A stretch of 43,406 nt of DNA, from contig UQHF01000033.1 of NCBI GenBank assembly GCA_900540785.1, positions 1 through 43,406 of the forward strand, in the 5' to 3' direction. The stretch is from an uncultured Blautia sp. Lineage in GTDB: Bacteria > Bacillota > Clostridia > Lachnospirales > Lachnospiraceae. The notes below the pieces were generated by a model. That model saw only the letters and a list, made by a program, of their open reading frames with translations. It searched no databases and had not been told where the DNA came from. Below are positions 1 through 7,558 of this stretch, piece after piece. A program made the translations under genes and the position numbers. Position 1 is the first letter of the stretch, and the number at the start of each line of letters is the position of its first letter.

Positions 1-81
1 TTTATCATAGAAGACCTTTATAGTGTTTAATTTACAGAGATTTTTTCACAGGCTCTTAATAAACGATTCCTTCAATAACCA

Positions 82-1161
82 TTATTCCCCAAAGATTTTC
101 TTGACTAATTTTTCTGCTTCTTCGTCAAATTTAAAATCAGGCTGTCCCTGCCTCGCATAATAGGCAGAAAAGCGACTTAAAATATCTTTAACAAAATAGC
201 TAGATATGTGCAATTCTGGTTTTTCAAATTGATTTTTCAATTCATCCGGCGAATAATTATATACATGTCTAAAATTTATATATCCACCAACAAACAACTC
301 ATTTTGTGGTAACCAGTGATAAAATTCTGTATAATTATTTGTTATTGCTTTTTTGAGACATTTAGCTTTTTTTTTGGGTGAAGAAGCCTCTCCTATTACT
401 TCTTTACTAATTCCTTCAAGTGGTTCAATTTCACAAATCATTACAGTATCTGTTTTCATTTTCCCATCATGAATTGCCAAATCACAAGGCGGTGATAATA
501 CTACATAGTATATACCATCTTCTTTATTTTTCACTATTGACCCTGTGTTAATATCTTCCGTAATTGGTGGCTTTATGTACATCTCCTGCGTTACATATTT
601 TGGAACTTCATAATCTAACAATTCTTGAATATGTGAAATAGCAAATCGTAGCAATATCTTCTCTGTTTCATATCCTTCCTCTTTTAATTTTTCCCACATT
701 TCTGCCTGTGGATAAAGATTTCTCCAGAAGATTTGATTCATAGTTGTTTCGATTATTCCTTTTCCCCCTATAACATTAAACAAACCTGTATTCACAGTTT
801 TTATCAAATTATTAATAATATCCTGGTACTTATCCTCACCTTTTTTATAAATATGTATTGGAGAATCCTCTTCCAAAATAGTATCTGGAGTACCTGTCAT
901 AACCGCCACTGGCAATCTGTATTGATTTATTATCTGCTCAATTATTTCATTTCCAGTATTTTCCCCATTTAATTTTATGTCAATAATTACACCTGCGAAA
1001 TTTGCATAATCCTTATTTAATTTTTCCAAGGCATTTTCATACGATGATGCAATATCAATTTCTATCTGAATATCAGAATTTTGTCTATTCATAATATCAA
1101 CAGAATCCGCACACGATTTCACATCACTTTTTGTATCTTCTACTAATAGAATTTTATACAT
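82..1161 (-). CDS. Response regulator: receiver domain plus unknown C-terminal effector domain
   Basis: The protein has 359 residues. Residues 1-120 form a full receiver domain: acidic pair E8/D9, phospho-acceptor D61 in VIIDIKL, T89 in AVMTG and the lysine near K106 in HIYKKG. The remaining 230 residues are not a recognisable HTH or other common output domain. They contain a motif SPPCDL near residue 222, followed by acidic and lysine-rich stretches. It is the last gene of the dcm-vsr operon, 11 nt after the GHKL gene, with an AAAGGGG ribosome site. Its neighbour carries a histidine-kinase H-box, so it is the likely phosphoryl acceptor (inference). The C-terminal half may be the effector of a defence system, but its activity cannot be read from the sequence. 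Confidence 0.85.
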   Translation of the reverse strand: MYKILLVEDTKSDVKSCADSVDIMNRQNSDIQIEIDIASSYENALEKLNKDYANFAGVIIDIKLNGENTGNEIIEQIINQYRLPVAVMTGTPDTILEEDSPIHIYKKGEDKYQDIINNLIKTVNTGLFNVIGGKGIIETTMNQIFWRNLYPQAEMWEKLKEEGYETEKILLRFAISHIQELLDYEVPKYVTQEMYIKPPITEDINTGSIVKNKEDGIYYVVLSPPCDLAIHDGKMKTDTVMICEIEPLEGISKEVIGEASSPKKKAKCLKKAITNNYTEFYHWLPQNELFVGGYINFRHVYNYSPDELKNQFEKPELHISSYFVKDILSRFSAYYARQGQPDFKFDEEAEKLVKKIFGE

Positions 1162-1172
1162 GTCTATCCCCT

Positions 1173-3314
1173 TTACTTTTGTATCAGCCTAAAATGGGCT
1201 CCTTCCTCTGATTGTAAAGCAACCAATTGTAATCCGTTTCTTTGAGCAGCTTCACCCGCAATAGAAAGTCCCAATCCCATCCCTCCGGGTTTTGTTGTGA
1301 ACTCAGGTTCAAAAATCACACCACTTTCCAATAAATCTGCTTCTATACCCGGACCTGTATCCTGATAATCCACATACCAAACACCATCATCCATCAATAC
1401 AGAGATACTGATTTTTCTAACATCACATTTTTTTTCATGAATCCAGAATAAACTATTATCTATCAAATTAGTAAAAATTGTGTATATATCCTGACGCCAG
1501 CCATTTAAAGAGGCTTCCTCATCACCAACAATATCAATATCTATTTTTTCTTTTTTCAACTCATTTTCAAAAACTGAAACAACTCCTTTGATAATTTCTT
1601 TCACAAAAAAATGTTTTTTTGTCTCACGTTTTTTTGCAGCCAACGGATCTAATCGCCCAAACAAATCTACGAATATTTTCGCATTATCTCCTACTCCCTC
1701 CGATAATTCTATAATCTTTGATACATTAACACCGTCTGGTTGCTTTCTAAAATCTTCAACATAATAATTCAGATTAGGAATTTGATTATTAAAATAATTT
1801 AACGGTCTTCTTCCCTCATGCAATATAATGTTTACTATTTTTCCTAGTGTTGCCTGACCTTGATATACAGCAACAGCTTTTCGAATTTCTTCGATTGATT
1901 CATTTTTCTTTCTTTGCTCTTTGTTAATAATATCTTCGATTTCAGCGATTATTTTTGCATTCATACCAGCTTTTTTCAAAGAAGTAGAAATATTTTTTTT
2001 CAACGGTTCATAATTATATAAACCATCTAATTCATTCTCAATTTTTTTGACTGGATTTGCCAAACCAACTTTTCTTCTATATAAGTAACGTCTCTTTTCA
2101 AGTTCAACAATCACTGCCTCTGTCAATTCTTTTAACCTTTGATATGCTAAATTGTCCTTCAAACCATCTCGTGCGCTTTTTTCTTCCAGATGAGAAATTT
2201 CCTCGGATTGAATATGCACATAACCGACCACTTGATTACTGCCAATTTTCATGGTTGGATTTTGGACACGTTTTTCATTCAACTTAAGCCAATCAAAATC
2301 AGAATCACCCAACGGTCGAATCCTAAAACCATTTCTATAAACTCCAATCCCATTAACTTCATTTAATAATTGACGTGCTTGCAACCCTGAAACATATTCG
2401 TTTGTTTTTTCATCTTTCAGCCCTCTGGCAATAAGCTGTTCTATCGCTTCTTTATCTCGGTCATATACTCTAATATCAATTATTAACTTTCCACAAAAGG
2501 TAGGGCCAAAGTCACATGTAATCTTTTCTGAAGCGGCATTTTTTATTTTATTATTACTATATTCAAATTCTCCTTTCCCACTCCTCTCAATAATTCCTGT
2601 AATTTGATAATCATATAATTCCAAAATAGGATATGGTTTAATATCTTCGACAATAATTTTTTCCTGTTTTTCATAAAAATTATCAAACTGCATTACAATG
2701 CTAAAAGTTTCATCAAATGTATTGACAACTTTGGGCGGAATTAATTTTTTCAATTCGAATCTCAATCTTTTTAATTGTTTGTCATTCCACTCGTCCAAAT
2801 ATTTTTTAGAACCATGTATTAGCAACTTGGTTCCCGAACATTTACCTGTATGTTGGCTTTTTACTTCTAACGGTACCTGATCTAAGTACTCTGCGTTTTC
2901 AAAATCTTCCCAATTAATATAAAGGCTTGTCATATTTCCAAACTTATCAGTTGTTTCGAGATATAATTCCTCTCCTAAAATACTAGCAGCATATCTTCCA
3001 ATCCCTTTACGTCCTTGCATTATCCTTCCATTAGGGCTTTTCCGATTTTCGACTTTGTAAGAAGTCGAAGGAACTAACCATTTATTAACAACATCCGTCC
3101 TTGACATACCATGTCCATGGTCTTCTATTAATATATCCAATCCATTTCGTTCATAATTGCCAACAAAAGAAATAATAACATCTTCGGAATCTGCGTCATA
3201 AGAATTTTTCACTAATTCAACTAACGCCGCAAATTTATCTTGTATTAAATCTTTTCCTATCGTTAATAAATGACGTCCTGCCGGTCGAACAGTAAAAACA
3301 TCATTATTCTCCAT
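1173..3314 (-). CDS. Dual GHKL ATPase: MORC/Hsp90-like N-terminal half fused to histidine-kinase-like C-terminal half
   Basis: The protein has 713 residues from the ATG at 3314. GGAGG lies 7 nt upstream and the start overlaps the methyltransferase stop as TAATG. Residues 1-190 are a GHKL ATPase: N37 in ELVKNSYDAD, EDHGHGM at 64-70, and the GRKGIGR lid at 101-107. Residues 200-390 look like the S5-type domain of MORC/Hsp90/MutL relatives (VYRNGFRIRP, EKSARDGL). A predicted coiled region follows, then LHEGRRPL with H499, which matches the HisKA H-box pattern HExRxPL. A second, kinase-type HATPase closes the protein: N616/N620, DTGPG at 652-656, and GGMGLGLS near 677-684. It may act as an ATP-driven DNA or methylation sensor that phosphorylates the adjacent receiver protein (inference). 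GHKL ATPases are known beside dcm/vsr-type restriction-modification genes. Confidence 0.85.
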   Translation of the reverse strand: MENNDVFTVRPAGRHLLTIGKDLIQDKFAALVELVKNSYDADSEDVIISFVGNYERNGLDILIEDHGHGMSRTDVVNKWLVPSTSYKVENRKSPNGRIMQGRKGIGRYAASILGEELYLETTDKFGNMTSLYINWEDFENAEYLDQVPLEVKSQHTGKCSGTKLLIHGSKKYLDEWNDKQLKRLRFELKKLIPPKVVNTFDETFSIVMQFDNFYEKQEKIIVEDIKPYPILELYDYQITGIIERSGKGEFEYSNNKIKNAASEKITCDFGPTFCGKLIIDIRVYDRDKEAIEQLIARGLKDEKTNEYVSGLQARQLLNEVNGIGVYRNGFRIRPLGDSDFDWLKLNEKRVQNPTMKIGSNQVVGYVHIQSEEISHLEEKSARDGLKDNLAYQRLKELTEAVIVELEKRRYLYRRKVGLANPVKKIENELDGLYNYEPLKKNISTSLKKAGMNAKIIAEIEDIINKEQRKKNESIEEIRKAVAVYQGQATLGKIVNIILHEGRRPLNYFNNQIPNLNYYVEDFRKQPDGVNVSKIIELSEGVGDNAKIFVDLFGRLDPLAAKKRETKKHFFVKEIIKGVVSVFENELKKEKIDIDIVGDEEASLNGWRQDIYTIFTNLIDNSLFWIHEKKCDVRKISISVLMDDGVWYVDYQDTGPGIEADLLESGVIFEPEFTTKPGGMGLGLSIAGEAAQRNGLQLVALQSEEGAHFRLIQK

Positions 3315-4573
3315 TACCATACCTCCAATAATGATTTTGCAATTATCTCCGCCAAACAAACGGGGACTGCATTACCAATTTGTTTATAAGCAGTCGTTCT
3401 GGAAGGTTTACCTGACACCGATTCAAAATAATAGTCATCCGGAAAGGTCTGCAATCTTGCAACTTCCCTAGGTGTAAGTGATCTGTTCTGAGTAATATCC
3501 GGATGGATAAAATAGTGCCCATCCTTTGCAACATGAGCCACCACGGTTTGTGAACATTCCGCATTTGAAGCCACAACCTTAAATCTATCTAAAAAAGATT
3601 CTTTATTGTTTTGCGATTGCAGATCCTCTGGCAAATCAATATAACTCAACCGCTTATGCTCTTTATTCCATAAATCCACAGCAATTTTATATATTTCTTT
3701 GTCCTGTTTTGTATTAGGTCTTGCATTATGGAATGTAATCATTTGATTATTCCTTGATTTTATCCCTGCCTCATATAAATACGTCCCTTGATAATCCAAC
3801 GTCTGTACAGGTCTGGCACTTCCGGCTCCAGCTTGTAATTCCGGTAGATCTCTAAAAATCTCACCAACATTATATTTCCTTTCTTTTTTTACTATTGCAG
3901 GATAAAAATTTTCTTCATCTCCGTACTTTCCAATCAAAATAACTCTTTTTCTGTTTTGAAGCACCCCATAATCTGCTGCATTCAGCACTTTATACTCTGT
4001 TTTATATCCACACTGCTGAAACAAATTACGCATCTTGTCGAAATGTAATTGATCATCTGTATCTTTAGCAGACAATAATCCTGTTACATTTTCAAACACA
4101 AAATACTTTGGCTTAAATTTTTTCAAAAACTCTGCATATAACTTATATAAATAATTCCGCTTATCTCCCAGCATTCCGTTTTCATCACGAGCTCTTCCAA
4201 TTAAAGAATATGCCTGACATGGGGGCCCCCCTACAATTAAGTCTATTTTTTCACCATCCAAATTATCATCTATTCTTTGGAATACTTCCTCAATGTTATC
4301 CCATGATATTTCATAATTCAGCACGGTAGACAACAATGACTCTGGCACTTCTGCATAGAATGCATTTCTTGTAATCTCTCCACGAAGATAGGAGTCATAA
4401 ATATCTGATTTGCCTTCATTCAAAAGCCATTTGTAAGCTAATCTTGTTTTTAAGGTATAGCAAGCAGCGGCATCCATTTCTACATGTGATACCGGTGTAA
4501 AACCCGCTCTTATAAATCCTTCCGATAATCCTCCCGCTCCAGCGAAAAGATCCAAATACCTTAATTTTGCCAT
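3314..4573 (-). CDS. dcm: DNA (cytosine-5-)-methyltransferase
   Basis: This 419-residue enzyme transfers a methyl group from SAM to C5 of cytosine in a specific DNA sequence. The C5-methylase motifs are present in order: motif I DLFAGAGGLSEGF near residue 8, motif IV GGPPCQAYS with the catalytic Cys, motif VI FENV, motif VIII QNRKRVILIG, then LTPREVARLQTFPDDY (IX) and QIGNAVP (X). A target-recognition region lies between VIII and IX. AGGAG is 7 nt before the ATG. It follows vsr by 16 nt and overlaps the GHKL start. No cognate restriction endonuclease is obvious next to it. The target sequence cannot be predicted from this alone. Confidence 0.95.
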   Translation of the reverse strand: MAKLRYLDLFAGAGGLSEGFIRAGFTPVSHVEMDAAACYTLKTRLAYKWLLNEGKSDIYDSYLRGEITRNAFYAEVPESLLSTVLNYEISWDNIEEVFQRIDDNLDGEKIDLIVGGPPCQAYSLIGRARDENGMLGDKRNYLYKLYAEFLKKFKPKYFVFENVTGLLSAKDTDDQLHFDKMRNLFQQCGYKTEYKVLNAADYGVLQNRKRVILIGKYGDEENFYPAIVKKERKYNVGEIFRDLPELQAGAGSARPVQTLDYQGTYLYEAGIKSRNNQMITFHNARPNTKQDKEIYKIAVDLWNKEHKRLSYIDLPEDLQSQNNKESFLDRFKVVASNAECSQTVVAHVAKDGHYFIHPDITQNRSLTPREVARLQTFPDDYYFESVSGKPSRTTAYKQIGNAVPVCLAEIIAKSLLEVW

Positions 4574-4590
4574 CTTTAAGCTCCTATCAA

Positions 4591-5019
4591 TTACGTTTTT
4601 TGTTCTCTTTGTGTTATTTCTAAATACAGTTTGTTTAATCTGGTTGTTTGATTATCTCCCTTTAATTCACATTCCCAAACTACAATAACCTTCCAGCCCA
4701 ACTCTTTAAGCGCCTGAATTTTTACAACATCCCTTCTTCTATTCTCTGTTAATTTATTTTTCCAGAATTCCACATTGCTGTCAGGCCATTTAAAATATTT
4801 ACATCCCTCATGCACATGCCAAAAACAACCATTTACCAAAACAACTGTTTTGTATTTTGGTAATACAATATCAGGATGCCCAGGCAACCTTTTATCATTT
4901 TTTCTGTATCTCAACCCCCGGCCAAACAAATACTTCCTAACTGTTTCTTCTGGTTTTGTATTTTTACTCTTTATTTGGGACATATTATAACTTCTGGTTT
5001 CTCTTGTATGTACGTCCAT
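4591..5019 (-). CDS. vsr: Very short patch repair (Vsr) DNA mismatch endonuclease
   Basis: Vsr nicks next to T:G mismatches that arise when 5-methylcytosine deaminates, so it belongs functionally with the adjacent methyltransferase. The protein has 142 residues from the ATG at 5019. It shows the family landmarks: MSQIKSKNTKPE near the N-terminus, GHPDIVLP with the catalytic Asp at residue 50, the zinc/active-site cluster NGCFWHVHEGC (Cys65, His68, His70, Cys73), then FWKNKL and NRRRD. A GTG at 5028 is an alternative start, and neither start has a strong ribosome site. The gene begins about 10 nt after the preceding small gene ends, so translational coupling is likely. Vsr homologues can also serve as restriction-type nucleases in defence operons. 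Confidence 0.93.
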   Translation of the reverse strand: MDVHTRETRSYNMSQIKSKNTKPEETVRKYLFGRGLRYRKNDKRLPGHPDIVLPKYKTVVLVNGCFWHVHEGCKYFKWPDSNVEFWKNKLTENRRRDVVKIQALKELGWKVIVVWECELKGDNQTTRLNKLYLEITQREQKT

Positions 5020-5028
5020 CTTAATCAC

Positions 5029-5262
5029 TTACACTTTTCTATACTGTTGTTGTCCAGAGGATGTTTTCTCTACTGCTACAATACTACCTTTAAATGTTTT
5101 TACATAATTCAAAAACAATGTCCCCAGCAGTAATCTATCACTTCGTGATATTCTATTCCGTTCATATCCCTTAAACAAATCTCTTAGCAGAAACTTTTCT
5201 CCCGGCAATACATTTTTCGTTTCTATCACCGCATTTTCCAACAAATTATTTGCATCAGACAT
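5029..5262 (-). CDS. Small DUF1413-like protein, first gene of the dcm-vsr operon
   Basis: The protein has 77 residues starting MSDANNLLENAV. The start is set by GGAGG 7 nt before the ATG at 5262; the longer open frame upstream has no ribosome site. The sequence (LPGEKFLLRDLFKGYE, LLLGTLFLNYVK, SGQQQYRKV) resembles my recollection of DUF1413 small proteins (LKDLF, LGR.F...V, Q.Y), but this match is weak. No catalytic motif is visible. It lies 30 nt downstream of a consensus promoter and opens the operon, so it could be a regulator, a DNA-binding accessory or an antitoxin-like partner. Function unknown. Confidence 0.6.
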   Translation of the reverse strand: MSDANNLLENAVIETKNVLPGEKFLLRDLFKGYERNRISRSDRLLLGTLFLNYVKTFKGSIVAVEKTSSGQQQYRKV

Positions 5263-5304
5263 CCCGTTTCCTCCAACCATCTTGAAAACAACGATATCAA
5301 CATT

Positions 5305-5332
5305 ATTATACTGCCAATTACAGAATTTGCAA
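5305..5332 (-). promoter_or_regulatory. Promoter of the dcm-vsr-GHKL-REC operon
   Basis: On the minus strand TTGCAA (5332-5327) is followed after 16 nt by a perfect TATAAT (5310-5305). It lies about 45 nt upstream of the first start codon at 5262 and just downstream of a terminator, so it probably drives the five-gene defence operon independently. Confidence 0.7.
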
Positions 5333-5335
5333 GAA

Positions 5336-5372
5336 AAATACACCAACCAAAATAATTTATTTTCGCTGGTGT
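5336..5372 (-). terminator. Rho-independent terminator after the recombinase remnant
   Basis: An inverted repeat has outer arms ATACACCA / TGGTGTAT and an A/T-rich inner stem: 18 pairs with two mismatches. On the minus strand it is followed by TTTTTC. It sits 7 nt after the stop of the recombinase remnant and insulates the defence operon promoter. Confidence 0.7.
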
Positions 5373-5378
5373 ATTCTA

Positions 5379-5711
5379 TTATTCTTTTTCACTTCTACAT
5401 TCAATTTCCGTCCCGTCCAGGAACACCACCAGCAACGTGCCATCCTCAAAGACTTTGATGTAGTCCAGCGTTTTCAGCATAAAGTCCGTATCCATCTCCG
5501 TCAAAGGCTGTGCCCCATCCGTGTACTCTATGAACTTCTCCGCCCGGTAACCTTCCAATAGATTCTCACTCTGCATCTGTTCCTTCCAACGCTCCATGAA
5601 AGCCTCTCGATTCTCAACCAGAGCATTCCATGCTATCAGATAAGCCTTTATCAGCGTTTCTTCCTCCACATAGCGGTTGGAACAGCCATAACACCTTTTA
5701 CTTTGTAACGC
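5379..5711 (-). pseudogene. C-terminal remnant of a large serine recombinase
   Basis: The frame reads KRCYGCSNRYVEEE, a zinc-ribbon CxxC, followed by about 95 residues ending in IKVFEDGTLLVVFLDGTEIEC. This ending is typical of the extreme C-terminus of large serine recombinases of Firmicutes mobile elements. The frame closes at a TGA at 5714-5712. The catalytic resolvase domain (Ser nucleophile, YxRxS) is absent upstream, where an unrelated frame runs instead. A GTG at 5669 would permit a 96-residue product, but it would have no recombinase activity. It marks an older or nested mobile-element end between two defence modules. Confidence 0.8.
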
Positions 5712-6030
5712 TCACTGCACTGCCATATCTTCCGGTCAAATCCGGTGAATACTCCAATAATACCTCATTCAAAAGCACTCTTTTCTCTTGAAATGTATAA
5801 ATTCTTTTTAAGTCATCTTCATATAAAACCCAATGTTCCATCAGCTCATTTTCCAAAAATGAACCATAATGTCGATTTTCAAAATTATGTTTCCAATATT
5901 CATATGCGTATTGCAATATACCGTGCAAATTATCTAATGCTTCTTTTGCCTTCCTACACGCTATATTTTTTCTATTTTCAAATACAACGTTTGTTTTTAA
6001 CCAATTATCTGTCTGATTAATAATGCAAGA
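5698..6030 (-). pseudogene. In-frame continuation downstream of the HNH gene (unknown tail; start unclear)
   Basis: After the HNH stop codon TAA (6033-6031) the same reading frame stays open for about 110 codons, reading NQTDNWLKTNVVFENRK, then ALDNLHGILQYAYEYW and RYGSAVSVTK, to a TAA at 5700-5698. It has no ATG near its beginning. A TTG at 5928 gives a 76-residue ORF, but I see no ribosome site. Such an open stretch is unlikely by chance in AT-rich DNA. Either a nonsense mutation split a longer HNH protein of about 215 residues, or a separate small gene starts at a rare codon. The tail is rich in helix-forming residues and matches nothing I recognise. It runs directly into the recombinase remnant. 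Confidence 0.5.
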
Positions 6031-6360
6031 TTATTCGTATTCAGCTGCATACTTCCACATTCTCAGTAATTCTATCGAATATACCCTTTCATCACTATCT
6101 ATCAATCTGGCACAAGACCTACACAACCAAATTCCATTTTCTATACTACTTCTCTCCTCTGGCGTCAAGTCCGGATTGTATCTTGGTCCGCCTTCAGCTG
6201 CCGCAGTTATATGTGCCGCCTCACCAATTGATACTCTTTTTTGTGGATTGCTGTGGGGACCTTTTGTTTCTCTTCTACAATTTGGATTAGAACACTTTCC
6301 TCCCACTCTTTCACACAATGTATCTATAGTTTTTTGCGAAAAATCATCTCTTTTATTCAT
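6031..6360 (-). CDS. HNH endonuclease
   Basis: The protein has 109 residues with the pattern of small zinc-bound HNH nucleases: C23xxxxC28 (CSNPNC), EAAHITAA with H50 as the first HNH residue, LTPEERSSIENGIWLC with N75 and C80, and C83 completing CxxC, then LIDSD. This N-terminal type is frequent in bacterial defence proteins, where it is usually followed by a C-terminal helical or sensor domain. Here the ORF ends right after LLRMWKYAAEYE, where such a domain would begin, and the frame continues past the stop. AAGGAG lies 8 nt before the ATG. It follows the HEPN-motif gene by 12 nt and is probably cotranscribed with it. Confidence 0.85.
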   Translation of the reverse strand: MNKRDDFSQKTIDTLCERVGGKCSNPNCRRETKGPHSNPQKRVSIGEAAHITAAAEGGPRYNPDLTPEERSSIENGIWLCRSCARLIDSDERVYSIELLRMWKYAAEYE

Positions 6361-6372
6361 TCGTAATGCTCC

Positions 6373-7278
6373 TTACCTATCTCCAAACATGAACTCGATA
6401 ACACTTAGTGCATTCAAAATCTGTATACATTCATATCTTTCAATGCTTCTATTCATTCGACCATGCATTAACCAATTCCTATTCAAATACGGAGGTTCTA
6501 TACCTTTTTCGAACTTGTATGAGCCATCTATAAATATCCTATTCAAATATGCAATTAACGAAGGATACATTTCCAAAAAGTATATTTTCTTTGACATAAA
6601 TCCTCGTTTTTCGGTAAGCTGTCTAAAATCCTCGGCCATTTGATTTGCAAAGCCACTATTAGAATATTTAACTTTGTAACTCATATGTTGGTTCGGAAAA
6701 TCAACTAATTTATTCACTCTATTATCAAGTAATGCAAGCAAGTACATAGATGCAGTCATATAATCTTCATTTTCAAAAGCTTGCATACCATTCTTAAAAT
6801 ATAACTGTATCTCGTCCGAAACATACTTTTCTTGTAATCCCTCTATAATCACATCAAGAATTACAATATCTTCTCCGTCAAAAAACTCTGCTACCTTTGC
6901 TTCCCCTTCACGTAATAATTGTTCCCAATTTTTAATATCTGCAGGATTAGAATGCTCAGAAATAACCCAACCATTTTTTCCGAACTTTTCACTCCACTCA
7001 ATTTCAGATCTATATTTTTCTTCAAACTCAGCTTCAGTTAAACCTTCAGTTACTCTGACCTCTTGCTGATAATTTTTGAGCATTTCTGCAAACTTTAGAA
7101 GCCCCGGCATATTATTAAGTGAATTCTTCCATTCGCTTAATTTGTTACTGAGTTCTTGAAATTTTGCTAACGCTTCTGGAGATATCGCTTTCGTAACATT
7201 TTTATATAATTCTTCCTGCTTCTTAGCTATCTCAAGTGCTTTCCTATACTCCTGTGAATTCTCAAAATCATTACTCAT
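6373..7278 (-). CDS. HEPN-motif protein (possible abortive-infection ribonuclease)
   Basis: The protein has 301 residues from MSNDFENSQEYR, with GAGG 8 nt upstream; a TTG at 7332 would add 18 residues but lacks a ribosome site. Residues 1-100 are Lys/Glu-rich and probably coiled coil. The C-terminal half is helical (ENEDYMTASMYLLALLDNRVNKL) and ends with LNRNWLMHGR at 265-274. This matches the HEPN active-site pattern R-N-x3-H (R267, N268, H272) used by toxin and Abi RNases. Coupling to an HNH nuclease 12 nt downstream supports a two-gene defence module (inference). The family itself is not one I can name, and sensor and target are unknown. Confidence 0.65.
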   Translation of the reverse strand: MSNDFENSQEYRKALEIAKKQEELYKNVTKAISPEALAKFQELSNKLSEWKNSLNNMPGLLKFAEMLKNYQQEVRVTEGLTEAEFEEKYRSEIEWSEKFGKNGWVISEHSNPADIKNWEQLLREGEAKVAEFFDGEDIVILDVIIEGLQEKYVSDEIQLYFKNGMQAFENEDYMTASMYLLALLDNRVNKLVDFPNQHMSYKVKYSNSGFANQMAEDFRQLTEKRGFMSKKIYFLEMYPSLIAYLNRIFIDGSYKFEKGIEPPYLNRNWLMHGRMNRSIERYECIQILNALSVIEFMFGDR

Positions 7279-7516
7279 CTTCTCATCCTCATGACGTGAA
7301 ACAACTTTTGCGAAAAAGTATCCTTTCGCCAAAATGTATATCTCCCGTTCCCCAAAGCCTATCCCCTGGGGTAAACTCCGCTTATATCATCACTCTACGG
7401 AAACAGAAACACACATCCATTTTTCTTCTAAAATCGCAGAAACCTTTAGTTTTACGCTGATAAGGGAGTATTCACAACAACTTATCACTAACGCTGACAG
7501 ACAGAGTGCAAATGTA

Positions 7517-7555
7517 TATGGAGAGCTTTCCGTTTTATGTGATAAGCTCTCCATA
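7517..7555 (-). terminator. Hairpin at the end of the Mrr-like gene
   Basis: A perfect 12-bp inverted repeat TATGGAGAGCTT / AAGCTCTCCATA has a 15-nt loop, beginning a few bases after the Mrr-like stop. The minus-strand T-run is poor, so it may be a weak terminator or a 3'-end stabiliser. Confidence 0.5.
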
Positions 7556-7558
7556 TTT

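Noticed and set aside
1..81. Possible terminator or gene end at the left edge
   Set aside because: Only 81 nt of AT-rich sequence with no clear hairpin or coding sign.
6023..6643. A 206-codon plus-strand open frame across the HNH and HEPN genes
   Set aside because: Antisense to two genes with clear motifs and ribosome sites; its composition is an artefact of the AT-rich region.
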